Source: Planctomycetaceae bacterium UBA4655 (lineage in GTDB: Bacteria; Planctomycetota; Planctomycetia; Pirellulales; UBA1268). Taken from it: 24,418 nucleotides of DNA. Below the pieces are notes generated by a model that was not told where the DNA came from, made no database searches, and saw only the letters and a program-made list of their open reading frames with translations. Positions 1 through 8,103 of this stretch are shown piece after piece. A program made the position numbers and the translations under genes. The stretch's first letter is position 1. Each line of letters opens with the position of its first letter. The stretch covers positions 1 through 24,418 of the forward strand of contig DHLZ01000004.1 in assembly GCA_002405515.1 (NCBI GenBank), written 5' to 3'.

Positions 1-1
1 T

Positions 2-385
2 CCCGACCGGCTCGTCGGCGAGGAGCGGGACCGCGTGATGAAGACCCGCGCGGAGGTCGCGGCCCAGCAGGCGATGCGGCATTGGAAGCGGGCCGAGTTC
101 TACGAGAAGGGGCGGCACTACACGTCGGCGCGTATCTACTACGCGCTCATCGCCCGCGACCAGCCGCAGACGCTCCTTGCATCGCAGGCGAGGGAGAAGC
201 TCCAGACGCTCGCCGGCAAGCAGGACGTCTCCGATGATCCGTTCCCGCTGCTCACCCGCGTGCTCAACCCCGATTCGCTCAAGGAGGCGGAGCTCGACGC
301 CATGGCGGAGGCGGAAACCGTTCAGACCGCCAGCGCCGCGGGCAGCTCGCTCGTGCCGCCGACCGGCACGCCCGCCATCCGCTGA
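2..385 (+). CDS. bamD: BamD-like outer-membrane assembly lipoprotein, C-terminal part (5' end outside window)
   Basis: The reading frame is open to the left edge, so the N-terminus, signal peptide and first TPR units are missing. The visible 127 codons include a TPR-like helical pair with the pattern A-x-FYEKGRHYTSARIYYALI followed by a run resembling 'P-x-T-x-x-A-x-x-A-x-x-x-L-x-x-L', as in the last repeats of BamD/YfiO lipoproteins. These act in the periplasm in inserting beta-barrel proteins into the outer membrane. The tail after the repeat (about 50 residues) is Ala/Glu-rich and not recognisable. The stop codon is 13 nt upstream of an LptE-like gene on the same strand, so the two are probably co-transcribed; both serve outer-membrane assembly. 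An internal GTG/ATG at 35-40 could be misread as a start, but the homology-like sequence continues upstream. The assignment rests on the repeat pattern plus the neighbour; another TPR lipoprotein is possible. Confidence 0.7.
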   Translation, partial: PDRLVGEERDRVMKTRAEVAAQQAMRHWKRAEFYEKGRHYTSARIYYALIARDQPQTLLASQAREKLQTLAGKQDVSDDPFPLLTRVLNPDSLKEAELDAMAEAETVQTASAAGSSLVPPTGTPAIR

Positions 386-398
386 CGGAGGTTCGTGC

Positions 399-965
399 AT
401 GGCATCCCGCGGAACCCACCCGTCGCGAGGACCGATTCGGGCATGCTTCGCCCTCGCGTGCTCGGTCGCCATCGCGGCCTGCGGCTGCGCCGGCTACCGC
501 TTCGGCAACGGCACGCTCTACGCACCGAACGTGCGGACGGTCTACGTGCCGATGATCCAGTCGGAGAGCTTCCGCACGACGCCCGGCATCGACATCGGCG
601 AGCGGCTGACCGAGGCGGTCTGCAAGGAGATCGAGCGGCGGACGCCGTTCAAGGTCGTCGGCACTTCCGACGCCGACAGCGTTCTGACGGCGCGGGTCGT
701 GGCCGACACCAAGCGGATGCTCGTCGAGAGCCCGACCGACCAGTCGCGGATGGTCGAGATGAACATGCAGGTGCTCGTCACCTGGGCGGATCGCGGCGGG
801 GCCGTGCTCGCCACGGGCAACGTGCCGATGCCCGCCGCCAGCGTCGACGTGGGCCAGGCCGCCGCCCTCGTGCCTGAATACGGCCGGTCGGTCGTGAGCA
901 CGCAGCAGGAAGGAATCAAGAAGATGGCCCAGCAGATCGTGGGCCTCATGGAAGAGCCATGGTAG
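399..965 (+). CDS. lptE: LptE-like LPS-assembly lipoprotein
   Basis: This is a 188-aa protein starting at ATG 399, with a GGAGG ribosome-binding site at 387-391. The N-terminus has a basic stretch, a hydrophobic core (about residues 14-27) and a lipobox IAAC with Cys28 as the likely lipidated residue. The following sequence GYRFGNGTLYAPNVRTVYVP, then a region reading ERLTEAVCKEIERRTPFKVV and a DADSVLTARV segment, is the characteristic planctomycete LptE (LPS-assembly lipoprotein) pattern. LptE is an outer-membrane lipoprotein that plugs the LptD barrel during LPS export. The length is close to the usual 160-200 aa. It follows the BamD-like gene by 13 nt, consistent with an envelope-assembly operon. 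Regulation cannot be read from the sequence. Confidence 0.85.
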   Translation: MASRGTHPSRGPIRACFALACSVAIAACGCAGYRFGNGTLYAPNVRTVYVPMIQSESFRTTPGIDIGERLTEAVCKEIERRTPFKVVGTSDADSVLTARVVADTKRMLVESPTDQSRMVEMNMQVLVTWADRGGAVLATGNVPMPAASVDVGQAAALVPEYGRSVVSTQQEGIKKMAQQIVGLMEEPW

Positions 966-986
966 CGACCTGGCGCGCGCTGGTTC

Positions 987-1117
987 GGGGCTGCCCGTGC
1001 CACGTCTCCGGACGTTCGCCTCGGCCATCCCGGCCTCGGCTCACTGCATGTCCGCTTCGCTCCGCCCTCCAGGCTTCGCTCGCTCCCATAGCCCGGCGAC
1101 ATGGCACGGGCCGCCCC
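987..1117. repeat. Imperfect long inverted repeat in the lptE-folP spacer
   Basis: The left arm (987-1006) and right arm (1098-1117) are reverse complements at 18 of 20 positions. Allowing more mismatches, the pairing extends to about 27 nt (987-1013 with 1091-1117). The roughly 80-90 nt between the arms contain further short direct repeats: GCCTCGGC at 1018-1025 and 1033-1040, and GCTTCGCTC at 1054-1062 and 1073-1081. No coding potential is convincing here. It could be a folded intergenic element such as a REP/MITE-like dispersed repeat, or a transcription-ending structure after lptE; it lacks a T tract. Only one copy is visible in the window. Confidence 0.6.
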
Positions 1118-1134
1118 TCACGGTCAAATGTGAT

Positions 1135-1140
1135 TATGAT
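1135..1140 (+). promoter_or_regulatory. Possible -10 element (TATGAT) before folP
   Basis: TATGAT matches the -10 consensus at five of six positions and sits in the only AT-rich patch of the spacer. No convincing -35 hexamer lies 16-18 nt upstream. A start of transcription about 7 nt downstream would fall on the proposed folP ATG (1146), implying a leaderless or very short leader; with the alternative ATG at 1167 the leader would be about 20 nt. Confidence 0.3.
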
Positions 1141-1145
1141 GCGCG

Positions 1146-2072
1146 ATGTCTATTGGAATTGTTTTCATGTTCGTTCATTCCCGTGCGACACGCTGGCGGC
1201 TTCGTAGTCGGGTTCTCGAGCTGCCCGAGCGGCCGCTCGTGATGGGGATCGTGAACGCGACGCCCGACAGTTTCTCCGATGGCGGGCGGCATGACGGCGA
1301 GGACGCGGCGGTCGCCCACGGACTGGCGCTGGCGGCCGAGGGGGCCGACATCCTCGACGTGGGCGGCGAGAGCACGCGGCCCTTCTCGGAGCCCGTCGAT
1401 GCCGACGAGGAGTGGCGGCGGGTCGGCGGGGTTGTGCGGCGGCTCGCCCGAGAAACCGACTTGCCGATCTCGATCGACACCTCGAAGGCGTGGATCGCCG
1501 AGCGGGCAATCGACGCGGGCGCCGAGATCATCAACGACGTGACGGGCCTGGAAGGCGACCCGGCGATGGTCGGCGTGGCCGTCGCGAGCGGCGCAGGGGT
1601 CTGCGCGATGCACATGCGGGGCACGCCGAAGACGATGCAGATCGACCCGCGGTACGACGACGTCGTCGCCGAGATCCGCTCCTATCTCGTCGCCCGCCGC
1701 GATGCCCTCCTCGCCGCGGGCGTCGAGTTCGACCGCATCTGCCTCGACCCTGGCATCGGGTTCGGCAAGACCCACGCCCACAATCTCGATCTCGTCGCCC
1801 GCGCGGGGGCGTTTCTCGACCTCGGCGCGCCGATTCTGGTGGGCCACTCGCGAAAGGGCTTCGTGGGGAAGCTGCTCGAGAAGCCGCTTGGCCGCCCCGC
1901 CACGCTCGAGGATCGCGACGCCGCGACGGCAGGCATCGCCTGCGTGCTCGCGGCGCAGGGCATCCAGATCGTCCGCGTCCACGCGGTCGGCCTCGTGCGG
2001 GCCGCGATCGAGGCCTTCGTCACTTCGCGGCGGCTTCCGGCAGGTCGCGGATCGAGTTCCGCCAGCGGGTGA
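1146..2072 (+). CDS. folP: Dihydropteroate synthase
   Basis: This is a 308-aa protein with the complete set of dihydropteroate synthase motifs. They are MGIVNATPDSFSDGG (residues 33-47), DVGGESTRP (71-79), IDTSKA, INDVTG, MHMRGTPKTMQ, LDPGIGFGKT and GHSRKGF. The C-terminal IVRVHAV motif replaces the more usual RVHDV but keeps Arg and His. The enzyme condenses p-aminobenzoate with hydroxymethyl-dihydropterin diphosphate in the folate pathway, in the cytoplasm. The TIM-barrel length is normal (about 270 aa); the extra N-terminal 30 residues and the Ser/Gly-rich C-terminal tail are dispensable-looking. ATG 1146 is taken as the start; ATG 1167 is an alternative, and neither has a clear Shine-Dalgarno. 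The last 53 bp overlap the 3' end of the convergent gene, so the unusual tail is probably simply read-through into that overlap. A nearby ftr gene makes a role in methanopterin synthesis worth considering, but the motifs are those of canonical FolP. Confidence 0.93.
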   Translation: MSIGIVFMFVHSRATRWRLRSRVLELPERPLVMGIVNATPDSFSDGGRHDGEDAAVAHGLALAAEGADILDVGGESTRPFSEPVDADEEWRRVGGVVRRLARETDLPISIDTSKAWIAERAIDAGAEIINDVTGLEGDPAMVGVAVASGAGVCAMHMRGTPKTMQIDPRYDDVVAEIRSYLVARRDALLAAGVEFDRICLDPGIGFGKTHAHNLDLVARAGAFLDLGAPILVGHSRKGFVGKLLEKPLGRPATLEDRDAATAGIACVLAAQGIQIVRVHAVGLVRAAIEAFVTSRRLPAGRGSSSASG

Positions 2073-4329
2073 CGCGGGCGTCTTTCTCGACCGACGTCTC
2101 GGCCGCGGCACCCCGGAAGCACTCCAGCACGTCGAAGACGACCTTCGCCTGGGCGAGGATGTCCTTGGTCGATGCATCCTCGTCGGCGGCGTCGAGCGTT
2201 TCGTCCGCGTCCAGGTCGCCGTCCCGACGCCAGGCGCTGGCGTAACGCAAGCCGTAGGTGACCCATGGCTCGATCGCCCCGACGATTCCCGCGCTGTCGA
2301 AGGCCGCCGCCACGGCGAGGGGCTTCTCGAACGCTCCCGATTCGACCGGCATCTTCAAAGGCTTCTTCGCGAGCAGCCGCTCCGCCTGAGCGGGCACGAG
2401 CGTGAACGCGACCGCATCCGCGCCGAGCGCGATCGAAGGCCGGATCTGTTCGTCGAGGCCCGACTTGGGAATCGCGAATGACCAGATCGTGCCCGCCTCC
2501 GTTTTCTTCCGCTCCGGATCGGGGATGCGGTAGCCCTCCGGAACCGAGTTCGGCGAGAAGCGTCGCACCGTGTCGATGAGCTCGTCGGCGAGGTCGAAGA
2601 GGTCGTTGATCCCGTCCTGGAACGCCTTCGGGTCGGAGACTCCGAGCACGATCGCCGGCTCCGCAAGCGGCAGCGGCTCGGCGGCCACGGGAAGATCCTC
2701 GTGGATCCGCTTGACGCGGCTCTTCGCATCGAGCACGAAGCCGACCTGGCCGTCGGCGAGCGATGGGAGGAACTTCGCACGGACGATCTCGGCCAGCTTC
2801 GAAACGAGCGGGCCGAACGTCTTCACGAACCGGCCGAACTCGCGGCGATCCTCGTCCTTCAGGCTCTTCTCGACGATGCCCCGCCCGCCCTCGATCCAGG
2901 AAGCGAGCTCGTCGAACTGCGACGGGTCGTTCTTGGCTCGGATCGCGGCGGCGGCCAGCGGTGAGCCGCCGGCATGCTCGAGCAGCGACAGCGGCTTGCC
3001 GCCGTCGAGCGGGATGTTCTTCGACCAGTCCCATGCCGCCCCCGCGTAGCCGTTCTCCCCGAGCAACGCGTAGGACATCCGGGGTCCGGCGACGGGCAGC
3101 CGCTTCTCGACGTCGGCGGCGATCTTCTCGAGCAGCTTGCGGACGTCCTCCTCCGCGTCGGGAACACCCGCCGACTTTGCGAGCCGGCCGCTCATCGACG
3201 CGAGTTGGCGAAGATAGTCCACCGAGGGATTGACCACGCGGGCGAGCGGTTCGCTCAGGTAGGAGATGTCGGTGAGCTTATCTCCGGCGACGTCGGCGAG
3301 CGGCCTGAAGGGCAGGGTCGCAAGCAGGCCGTCCGCCGCCTCCGTGGCGGCGAGTTTCTTCAGGTGATCGAGCGAGTCGCCGATCGAAAGGATCACCCGG
3401 TCGTCGACGAGTCCGACGGCGATCACCAGCCGCAGCGAACGGAGCCTGTCGAGCACCTTCTCGAAATCGTCGAAGCCTTCCGCGAGTCGGCCGACGTCGA
3501 GATCGTCCCAGGGCACCATCTCGCCGGTCACCGTGAACGTCACGAACTCGTGGCCGGCAACCTCCTGCCGATCGAGCGACTTCGCGAGTCCGGGGACTGC
3601 CGTGACGGCAAGCTTGAGAACGCCCTCGAGCCGCTTCAGCTGCGTCGTCGCGGCGTCCTTCTTGCCGACCTTGAAGCCCCAGACGACGTCAGGCACGACG
3701 ATCTGCTCGATGTTGTCGACGAGCGTGGACATGAGCAAACGTCCTGCGATCTCGTCGGCTCCGGCATCGCGGCGTCGGGTCCCCTCCCCCAACTCCCCGA
3801 CCTCGAGGTCCTCCAGTTCGATTCCCGGTCCGTCGCCCCCCGACCTGCCGCGGACCATCCGCACGACGCCGGCGACCTGGTTGGCCGTCTGCAGCTTTCT
3901 GAACAGCTCCATGAGCGTGATGCACGACGGCTCCCCGTAGACGAAGCTGTCGTTGGAGACGAGATCGGCGAGCACCTCGACGGCCTGCCGGTTCTCGGGC
4001 AGCTCGAGGAACACCGACGCGAGGGCGAGCGGATTGCCAGGCAGCGACGACTGTTCCTCGAAGGCCTCGATCGCCCTCTTCACCGACGGCAACCCGCGAA
4101 TCGCCGCGAAGGCACGGCTTCCGAGGAATCGCTCGGCCTGTTCCCGCAACCGCAGCGACGATGACAGGAAAACCGCGTCCTTCGGCACCCTGGCCGCGGC
4201 GAGCGTGGCGATCGAGTCGTCGGCGGAGATCGACCCGACGAGGGCGACCCAGGCGAAGCCCGCGGCGAACAGAAGAGCGATGGAAGAACAAAGGCCTGGA
4301 AAACACAGGCCCGTCGTGGGGCGGCGCAT
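2020..4329 (-). CDS. Exported protein of unknown function (769 aa)
   Basis: I do not recognise a family. The start ATG (4327-4329) is supported by a GGAGAG ribosome-binding site (4337-4342, minus strand) 7 nt upstream. The N-terminus has a basic start, a hydrophobic segment (about residues 13-35, rich in Leu/Ala/Phe) and an S-x-SADD junction that could be cleaved by signal peptidase, so it is probably exported. The mature part is acidic and predicted largely helical, with repeated phrases of the type 'PKDAVFLSSS', 'FTVTGEM', 'ISIGDSL' and 'ALGADAVAFTL'. This suggests two related alpha/beta halves that look like the large secreted planctomycete proteins of unknown role; no catalytic motif stands out. 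It is divergent from ftr (181-nt gap) and overlaps folP tail-to-tail by 53 bp. A full-length frame with codon bias like its neighbours argues that it is a real gene. Confidence 0.8.
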   Translation of the reverse strand: MRRPTTGLCFPGLCSSIALLFAAGFAWVALVGSISADDSIATLAAARVPKDAVFLSSSLRLREQAERFLGSRAFAAIRGLPSVKRAIEAFEEQSSLPGNPLALASVFLELPENRQAVEVLADLVSNDSFVYGEPSCITLMELFRKLQTANQVAGVVRMVRGRSGGDGPGIELEDLEVGELGEGTRRRDAGADEIAGRLLMSTLVDNIEQIVVPDVVWGFKVGKKDAATTQLKRLEGVLKLAVTAVPGLAKSLDRQEVAGHEFVTFTVTGEMVPWDDLDVGRLAEGFDDFEKVLDRLRSLRLVIAVGLVDDRVILSIGDSLDHLKKLAATEAADGLLATLPFRPLADVAGDKLTDISYLSEPLARVVNPSVDYLRQLASMSGRLAKSAGVPDAEEDVRKLLEKIAADVEKRLPVAGPRMSYALLGENGYAGAAWDWSKNIPLDGGKPLSLLEHAGGSPLAAAAIRAKNDPSQFDELASWIEGGRGIVEKSLKDEDRREFGRFVKTFGPLVSKLAEIVRAKFLPSLADGQVGFVLDAKSRVKRIHEDLPVAAEPLPLAEPAIVLGVSDPKAFQDGINDLFDLADELIDTVRRFSPNSVPEGYRIPDPERKKTEAGTIWSFAIPKSGLDEQIRPSIALGADAVAFTLVPAQAERLLAKKPLKMPVESGAFEKPLAVAAAFDSAGIVGAIEPWVTYGLRYASAWRRDGDLDADETLDAADEDASTKDILAQAKVVFDVLECFRGAAAETSVEKDARVTRWRNSIRDLPEAAAK

Positions 4330-4370
4330 GAGAGTTCTCTCCGGAAGACGGATGGCGGAATCCTACCAAG

Positions 4371-4398
4371 TGCCGACGGACCCACTCAACCGTCGGCA
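4371..4398. promoter_or_regulatory. Perfect 9-bp inverted repeat (10-nt loop) between divergent genes
   Basis: TGCCGACGG (4371-4379) and CCGTCGGCA (4390-4398) are exact reverse complements separated by 10 nt. The element lies in the 181-nt region between the divergent starts of the unknown exported protein (4329) and ftr (4511), about 42 nt from the former. It has no T tract and is not at a gene end, so a terminator is unlikely. A dimeric-regulator operator or a 5'-leader hairpin is possible, but that is inference. Confidence 0.45.
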
Positions 4399-4510
4399 TG
4401 CGAAACGCTCGGCAGCCGTCATCCATGGCATGAAGGGTATGTTGGGCAAGCCTTGCGGCGCTTGCGAAGCCGATTGGCGGCGTGTAGCGTCCGGCAGGAA
4501 ACGGAAACGA

Positions 4511-5410
4511 ATGACCATGAAGCTCGGGACGACAGAAATCGCGGACACGTTCGCCGAGGCGTTTCGCCTGCGGTACGCCCGCGTCGTCGTGACGGCGCAC
4601 GACCGGCATTGGCTGGAGGCCGCCGTTGCCGCCGCGACGGGCTACGGCACGAGCGTGATCGGGTGCGACGCCGAGATCGGCGTGGAGGGCTGGATGCCCG
4701 CCGCGGCGACGCCCGACGGCCGCGTCGGCGCGTCGATTCTCGCCTTCGGTTTCTCCGCCGAGGGCGTCGCCAGGGCGGTCGCCAATCGTGCGGCCCAGTG
4801 CCTTCTCACCTGCCCGACCACGAGCCTCTTCGACGGTTTGCCGGAGGGAGGGGAGCGGTTCCCGCTCGGCGGACACCTTCGCTACTTCGGCGACGGGTTC
4901 GAGAAGACGAAGGTGATCGACGGGAGGCGTTACTGGCGGGTGCCGGTCATGGATGGTGAGTTCCTCGTCGAGGAATCGATCGGCATCGACAAGGGCGTCG
5001 GAGGAGGCAACTTCATCCTCCAGTCGACTTCGCTCGAGTCGGTGCTCGCTGCGGCCCGCAGGGCCGTCGGGGCGATTGCGACGATTCGTGGAGCGATCAC
5101 GCCGTTTCCGGGAGGCGTCGTTCGTTCGGGGAGCAAGGTCGGCTCCCGTTACCCGGGGTTGAAGGCGAGCACCAACGAGGCGTTTTGTCCGGGGCTCGTC
5201 GGCAGGGTGGCGACGGAACTCGTCGGCGGCGCTGCTGCCGCCGTCGAAATCGTGGTCGATGGCGTGGATGAATCGACCGTCGCCGAGTCGATGGCTGCAG
5301 GCATGCGGGCGGCCGCCGCACCGGACGTGCTCGCGATATCCGCCGGAAACTATGGCGGCAGGCTCGGAAAGTTTCATTTTCATCTTCGCCAGATCCTCGA
5401 GTCGGCCTGA
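4511..5410 (+). CDS. fhcD: Formylmethanofuran:tetrahydromethanopterin formyltransferase
   Basis: This is a 299-aa protein, the usual length of the Ftr/FhcD family. Family signatures run through the whole protein: EIADTFAEAF near the N-terminus, then VIGCDAEIGVEGW, TPDGRVGASIL, CLLTCPTTSLFD, LRYFGDGFEKTKV, YWRVPVMDGEFLVEE, GVGGGNFILQ, PFPGGVVRSGSKVGSRYPG, STNEAFCPGL and the C-terminal ISAGNYGGRLGKFHFHL. The enzyme transfers a formyl group between methanofuran and tetrahydromethanopterin (H4MPT). In bacteria it works in formaldehyde oxidation or detoxification, usually in complex with FhcA/B/C. ATG 4511 is chosen because homology begins there; ATG 4517 is an alternative. The upstream sequence has only a weak purine run, a GGAAAC hexamer repeated in tandem (4497-4508). 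No other H4MPT-pathway gene lies in the window, so the partners must be elsewhere. Confidence 0.95.
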   Translation: MTMKLGTTEIADTFAEAFRLRYARVVVTAHDRHWLEAAVAAATGYGTSVIGCDAEIGVEGWMPAAATPDGRVGASILAFGFSAEGVARAVANRAAQCLLTCPTTSLFDGLPEGGERFPLGGHLRYFGDGFEKTKVIDGRRYWRVPVMDGEFLVEESIGIDKGVGGGNFILQSTSLESVLAAARRAVGAIATIRGAITPFPGGVVRSGSKVGSRYPGLKASTNEAFCPGLVGRVATELVGGAAAAVEIVVDGVDESTVAESMAAGMRAAAAPDVLAISAGNYGGRLGKFHFHLRQILESA

Positions 5411-5507
5411 TGTCCCGCGCCGTCGGGAAATGATCTTCTCGATCCGCCGGGGGTCTGCTACTCCCCGTCGACCGGAAGGAGTTGCCGCATCCGCGGCAGG
5501 ACAGCCC

Positions 5508-8063
5508 ATGTGCGAAGATGCCGAATCGGCGACTGCGAGCGACGACACGTCCAAGGCGGCGGCCCGCAGCGTGCCGCCGCCTTCGAGGCAGTCGCTCGTC
5601 GTGAAGCGAGGCTCTTCGAAGGGGCCGCTGTTCGTCTGCGGAGCGATCGCAAGCGCCGCTGCCGGATTCGTCGTAGTCTTCGCCAGCGGGCTCGGCCGCA
5701 CCACTCCGGATGCCGCACCGGAATCGTCGCCACCCCGGTTTTTCGAGCCTGTCGCGACCGATCGGGCGGTGCCGATCGAGCCGGTTCCGCTCGAACGGCC
5801 CGGGGAGCGTCGATTCGCGGCCGCGCCGGTCGAGCATGTCGCCGACGACTCCGCCCCCAAGACCTCTCCGGCCGCGTTTTCGAATTTTTCCGCAGTTGAC
5901 TCCGAAACCGTGCCTCAGGCCGCGGCGGAGCCCGCAGTACCGAGCGGATCGCCCGACGCGGGCGACGTCAGCGACGCAAGCGACTTCAGCGATGCCGGTG
6001 CCGTCAGCGACGACGGCAGGGCAGTCGCCGAGCCTGCGCCTTTCTTCAACACCCCTGCCGATGGCGGCGGCGAGATCGCGAGGTCGCAGGAGCGGTTGCG
6101 AGACGCCGCGACCGCCGCCGACGAGGCCCCGGCCCGGGAGCCGCCGGGCGACGTTCCTCCGTCGGTTGCCGCGGTGCCCATGCCCGCCGCACCGGTCGCC
6201 CCGCCGCCGGTCGCTCCCCCGCCCGTCGGCCCGGGGGTGGCCGCCGCCGCAGTGGTCGCCGCGCCAGCCTCGCCGCCTCCCGCACTCCGATCGCCACCGC
6301 TGGAATCGACCTTCGCCGCCGCGCTCGCCCCGATGCAGCCGCCCGCTCCCAGGCCGACGGTGCCGCCGACCGTTTCACACGTGGAGGATCCCGATCCGCC
6401 CGTGCCGGTGACGCCACCCGGCGGCGGCCAGGCGGGCCCGGTCGCGGCCCGCACCCCTGCGGACCTGCCGCGTGCGGAACGCCCGCCGCAGGATCGCATC
6501 GCGTCCACCGACGTCACCCGCGGCTTCGCCGGTGCGGCCGTGGTCACGCCCCCGCCGACCGTGCCGACCCCGCCGCCGGCGGCTCCCGCGGCCGTCGGCC
6601 AGCCCGGCGTCGAACGCGTTTTGCAGTCGCCTTCAGCCCAGGTCGTGGGCGGACCGGTGCAGGCCGACGGCAGGCCGGGACCGATCCAGTTGGAAGGTGT
6701 TCAGACACCGCAACTCACGATCGAGAAACGCGGTCCCCGCGAGGTCCAGGTCGGCAAGGCCGCCCGATACGACATGGTCGTCCGCAACGTCGGCGGCGTT
6801 GCGGCCCACGACGTGACGCTCCGCGATCGGGTTCCGCTCGGCACGAGGCTCGTGGGGACCTCCCCGCCGGCGGCGCCTGGCGAGGGCGGGGAACTCCTCT
6901 GGACGCTCGGCAGCCTGCCTCAGGGCGGGCAGGCCCGCGTGGCGATGGAGGTGATGCCGGTCGAGGAAGGGGAAGTCGGCAGCGTGGCGAGCGTGAGCTT
7001 CCGGGCTGACGCGTCGGTGCGGTCGGTCGCCACCCGCGCCGACCTCGCAATCGAGGCGGAGAAGCCGAAGGCCGTCCTCGTCGGTTCCGCGATCCGGCTC
7101 ACGATCACGGTGCGCAACCCCGGCACGGGCGAGGCGACGGGCGTCGTGCTCGAAGGGAACGTTCCCGCGGGATTCACCCATGCGTCCGGCCCCGCGCTCG
7201 AATACGACGTGGGCCGCCTGCGGCCTGGCGAGGCACGCACGATCGACCTCGCGCTCGTCTCGACGCACCCGGGCGTGCAGATGCTCAAGCTCACGGCCCG
7301 TGCCGACGGCCGGATCGAGACGGAACGTGCCGTGCGGCTGGAGGTGACGGCGCCGACGCTCGAGCTCACGGCGAGCATGCCGAATCGCCGCTACCTGCAG
7401 CGGCCGGTCACCTGCGTCCTGTCGATGAACAACGCCGGCACCGCGGCCGCCAACACGATCGAACTGGCCGCGCAGCTGCCGCCCGGCATGAAATTCCTGC
7501 GGGCGAACAACGCCGGCTACTACGAGGAGACGACCCATCGGGTGCTGTGGCACCTCGAGCAGCTCCCCGCGGCCGAGGTCGGCAGCGTGGAGATGGTGCT
7601 CGTCCCGACGGCGCTCGGTCCGCAGCGGATCGCGGCGGCCGCCCGTTCGGCCGACGGCCTCACGGCGCAGGTCGCGCACACGGTCGAGGTCGATGGACTC
7701 GCGGCCCTGATCTTCGAGGTGGGTGACAGCGAGGATCCTGTCGAGGTCGGTGGGATCACCGAGTACGTCGTGCGGGTCGGCAACCAGGGTACCAAGGCGG
7801 CCACCGGCGTCCGCGTCACGGCCACGCTGCTCGGCGAGGTGGAGGCGGTGGATGCGAAGGGCCCGGCGGCGCACCGCATCGACAATCTGTCCGTCGTCTT
7901 CGAGCCGCTCGCGAACCTCGCCCCGGCGCAGGAATCGGTCTACCGGATCCGCGTCCGTGGCCGCCGCGAGGGGGACCAGCGGGTGCAGGTGCAGGTGACC
8001 AGCGACGACAGCCGGTCGCCCATCACGAAGGAAGAGGTCACCCGCGTCTACGCCGATCGCTGA
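5508..8063 (+). CDS. Membrane-anchored DUF11-repeat protein
   Basis: This is an 851-aa protein with three parts. A short cytoplasm-like N-terminus (about 38 residues) is followed by one hydrophobic helix (about residues 39-63, GPLFVCGAIASA and onward). Next comes a long Pro/Ala-rich, low-complexity stalk (to about residue 400) that includes an acidic Asp/Ser patch with DVSDASDFSDAGAVSDDG. The C-terminal 450 residues carry four consecutive DUF11-type beta-sandwich repeats, recognisable by V-x-N-x-G-x-x-A-x-x-V-x-L-x-D-x-x-P-x-G units such as VVRNVGGVAAHDVTLRDRVP and TVRNPGTGEATGVVLEGNVP. Such repeats are known in surface-exposed planctomycete and other bacterial proteins; a structural or adhesive envelope role is inferred. 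ATG 5508 is preferred because of AGGA 6 nt upstream; ATG 5430 is in frame but has poorly spaced purines. The gene ends 40 nt from the convergent pheT. Confidence 0.8.
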   Translation: MCEDAESATASDDTSKAAARSVPPPSRQSLVVKRGSSKGPLFVCGAIASAAAGFVVVFASGLGRTTPDAAPESSPPRFFEPVATDRAVPIEPVPLERPGERRFAAAPVEHVADDSAPKTSPAAFSNFSAVDSETVPQAAAEPAVPSGSPDAGDVSDASDFSDAGAVSDDGRAVAEPAPFFNTPADGGGEIARSQERLRDAATAADEAPAREPPGDVPPSVAAVPMPAAPVAPPPVAPPPVGPGVAAAAVVAAPASPPPALRSPPLESTFAAALAPMQPPAPRPTVPPTVSHVEDPDPPVPVTPPGGGQAGPVAARTPADLPRAERPPQDRIASTDVTRGFAGAAVVTPPPTVPTPPPAAPAAVGQPGVERVLQSPSAQVVGGPVQADGRPGPIQLEGVQTPQLTIEKRGPREVQVGKAARYDMVVRNVGGVAAHDVTLRDRVPLGTRLVGTSPPAAPGEGGELLWTLGSLPQGGQARVAMEVMPVEEGEVGSVASVSFRADASVRSVATRADLAIEAEKPKAVLVGSAIRLTITVRNPGTGEATGVVLEGNVPAGFTHASGPALEYDVGRLRPGEARTIDLALVSTHPGVQMLKLTARADGRIETERAVRLEVTAPTLELTASMPNRRYLQRPVTCVLSMNNAGTAAANTIELAAQLPPGMKFLRANNAGYYEETTHRVLWHLEQLPAAEVGSVEMVLVPTALGPQRIAAAARSADGLTAQVAHTVEVDGLAALIFEVGDSEDPVEVGGITEYVVRVGNQGTKAATGVRVTATLLGEVEAVDAKGPAAHRIDNLSVVFEPLANLAPAQESVYRIRVRGRREGDQRVQVQVTSDDSRSPITKEEVTRVYADR

Positions 8064-8103
8064 CGCGACGGGATGCTTCGCCGCCCGCGGTCGCAGCCCG
8101 ACA

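Noticed and set aside
3953..4510. Upstream extension of the ftr frame
   Set aside because: The extension is antisense to the 769-aa gene and Ftr homology begins at about 4517; family length matches the 299-aa version.
8064..8103. Terminator between the convergent DUF11 gene and pheT
   Set aside because: A short GCGAC/GTCGC stem can be drawn, but it needs a bulge and has no T tract on either strand.
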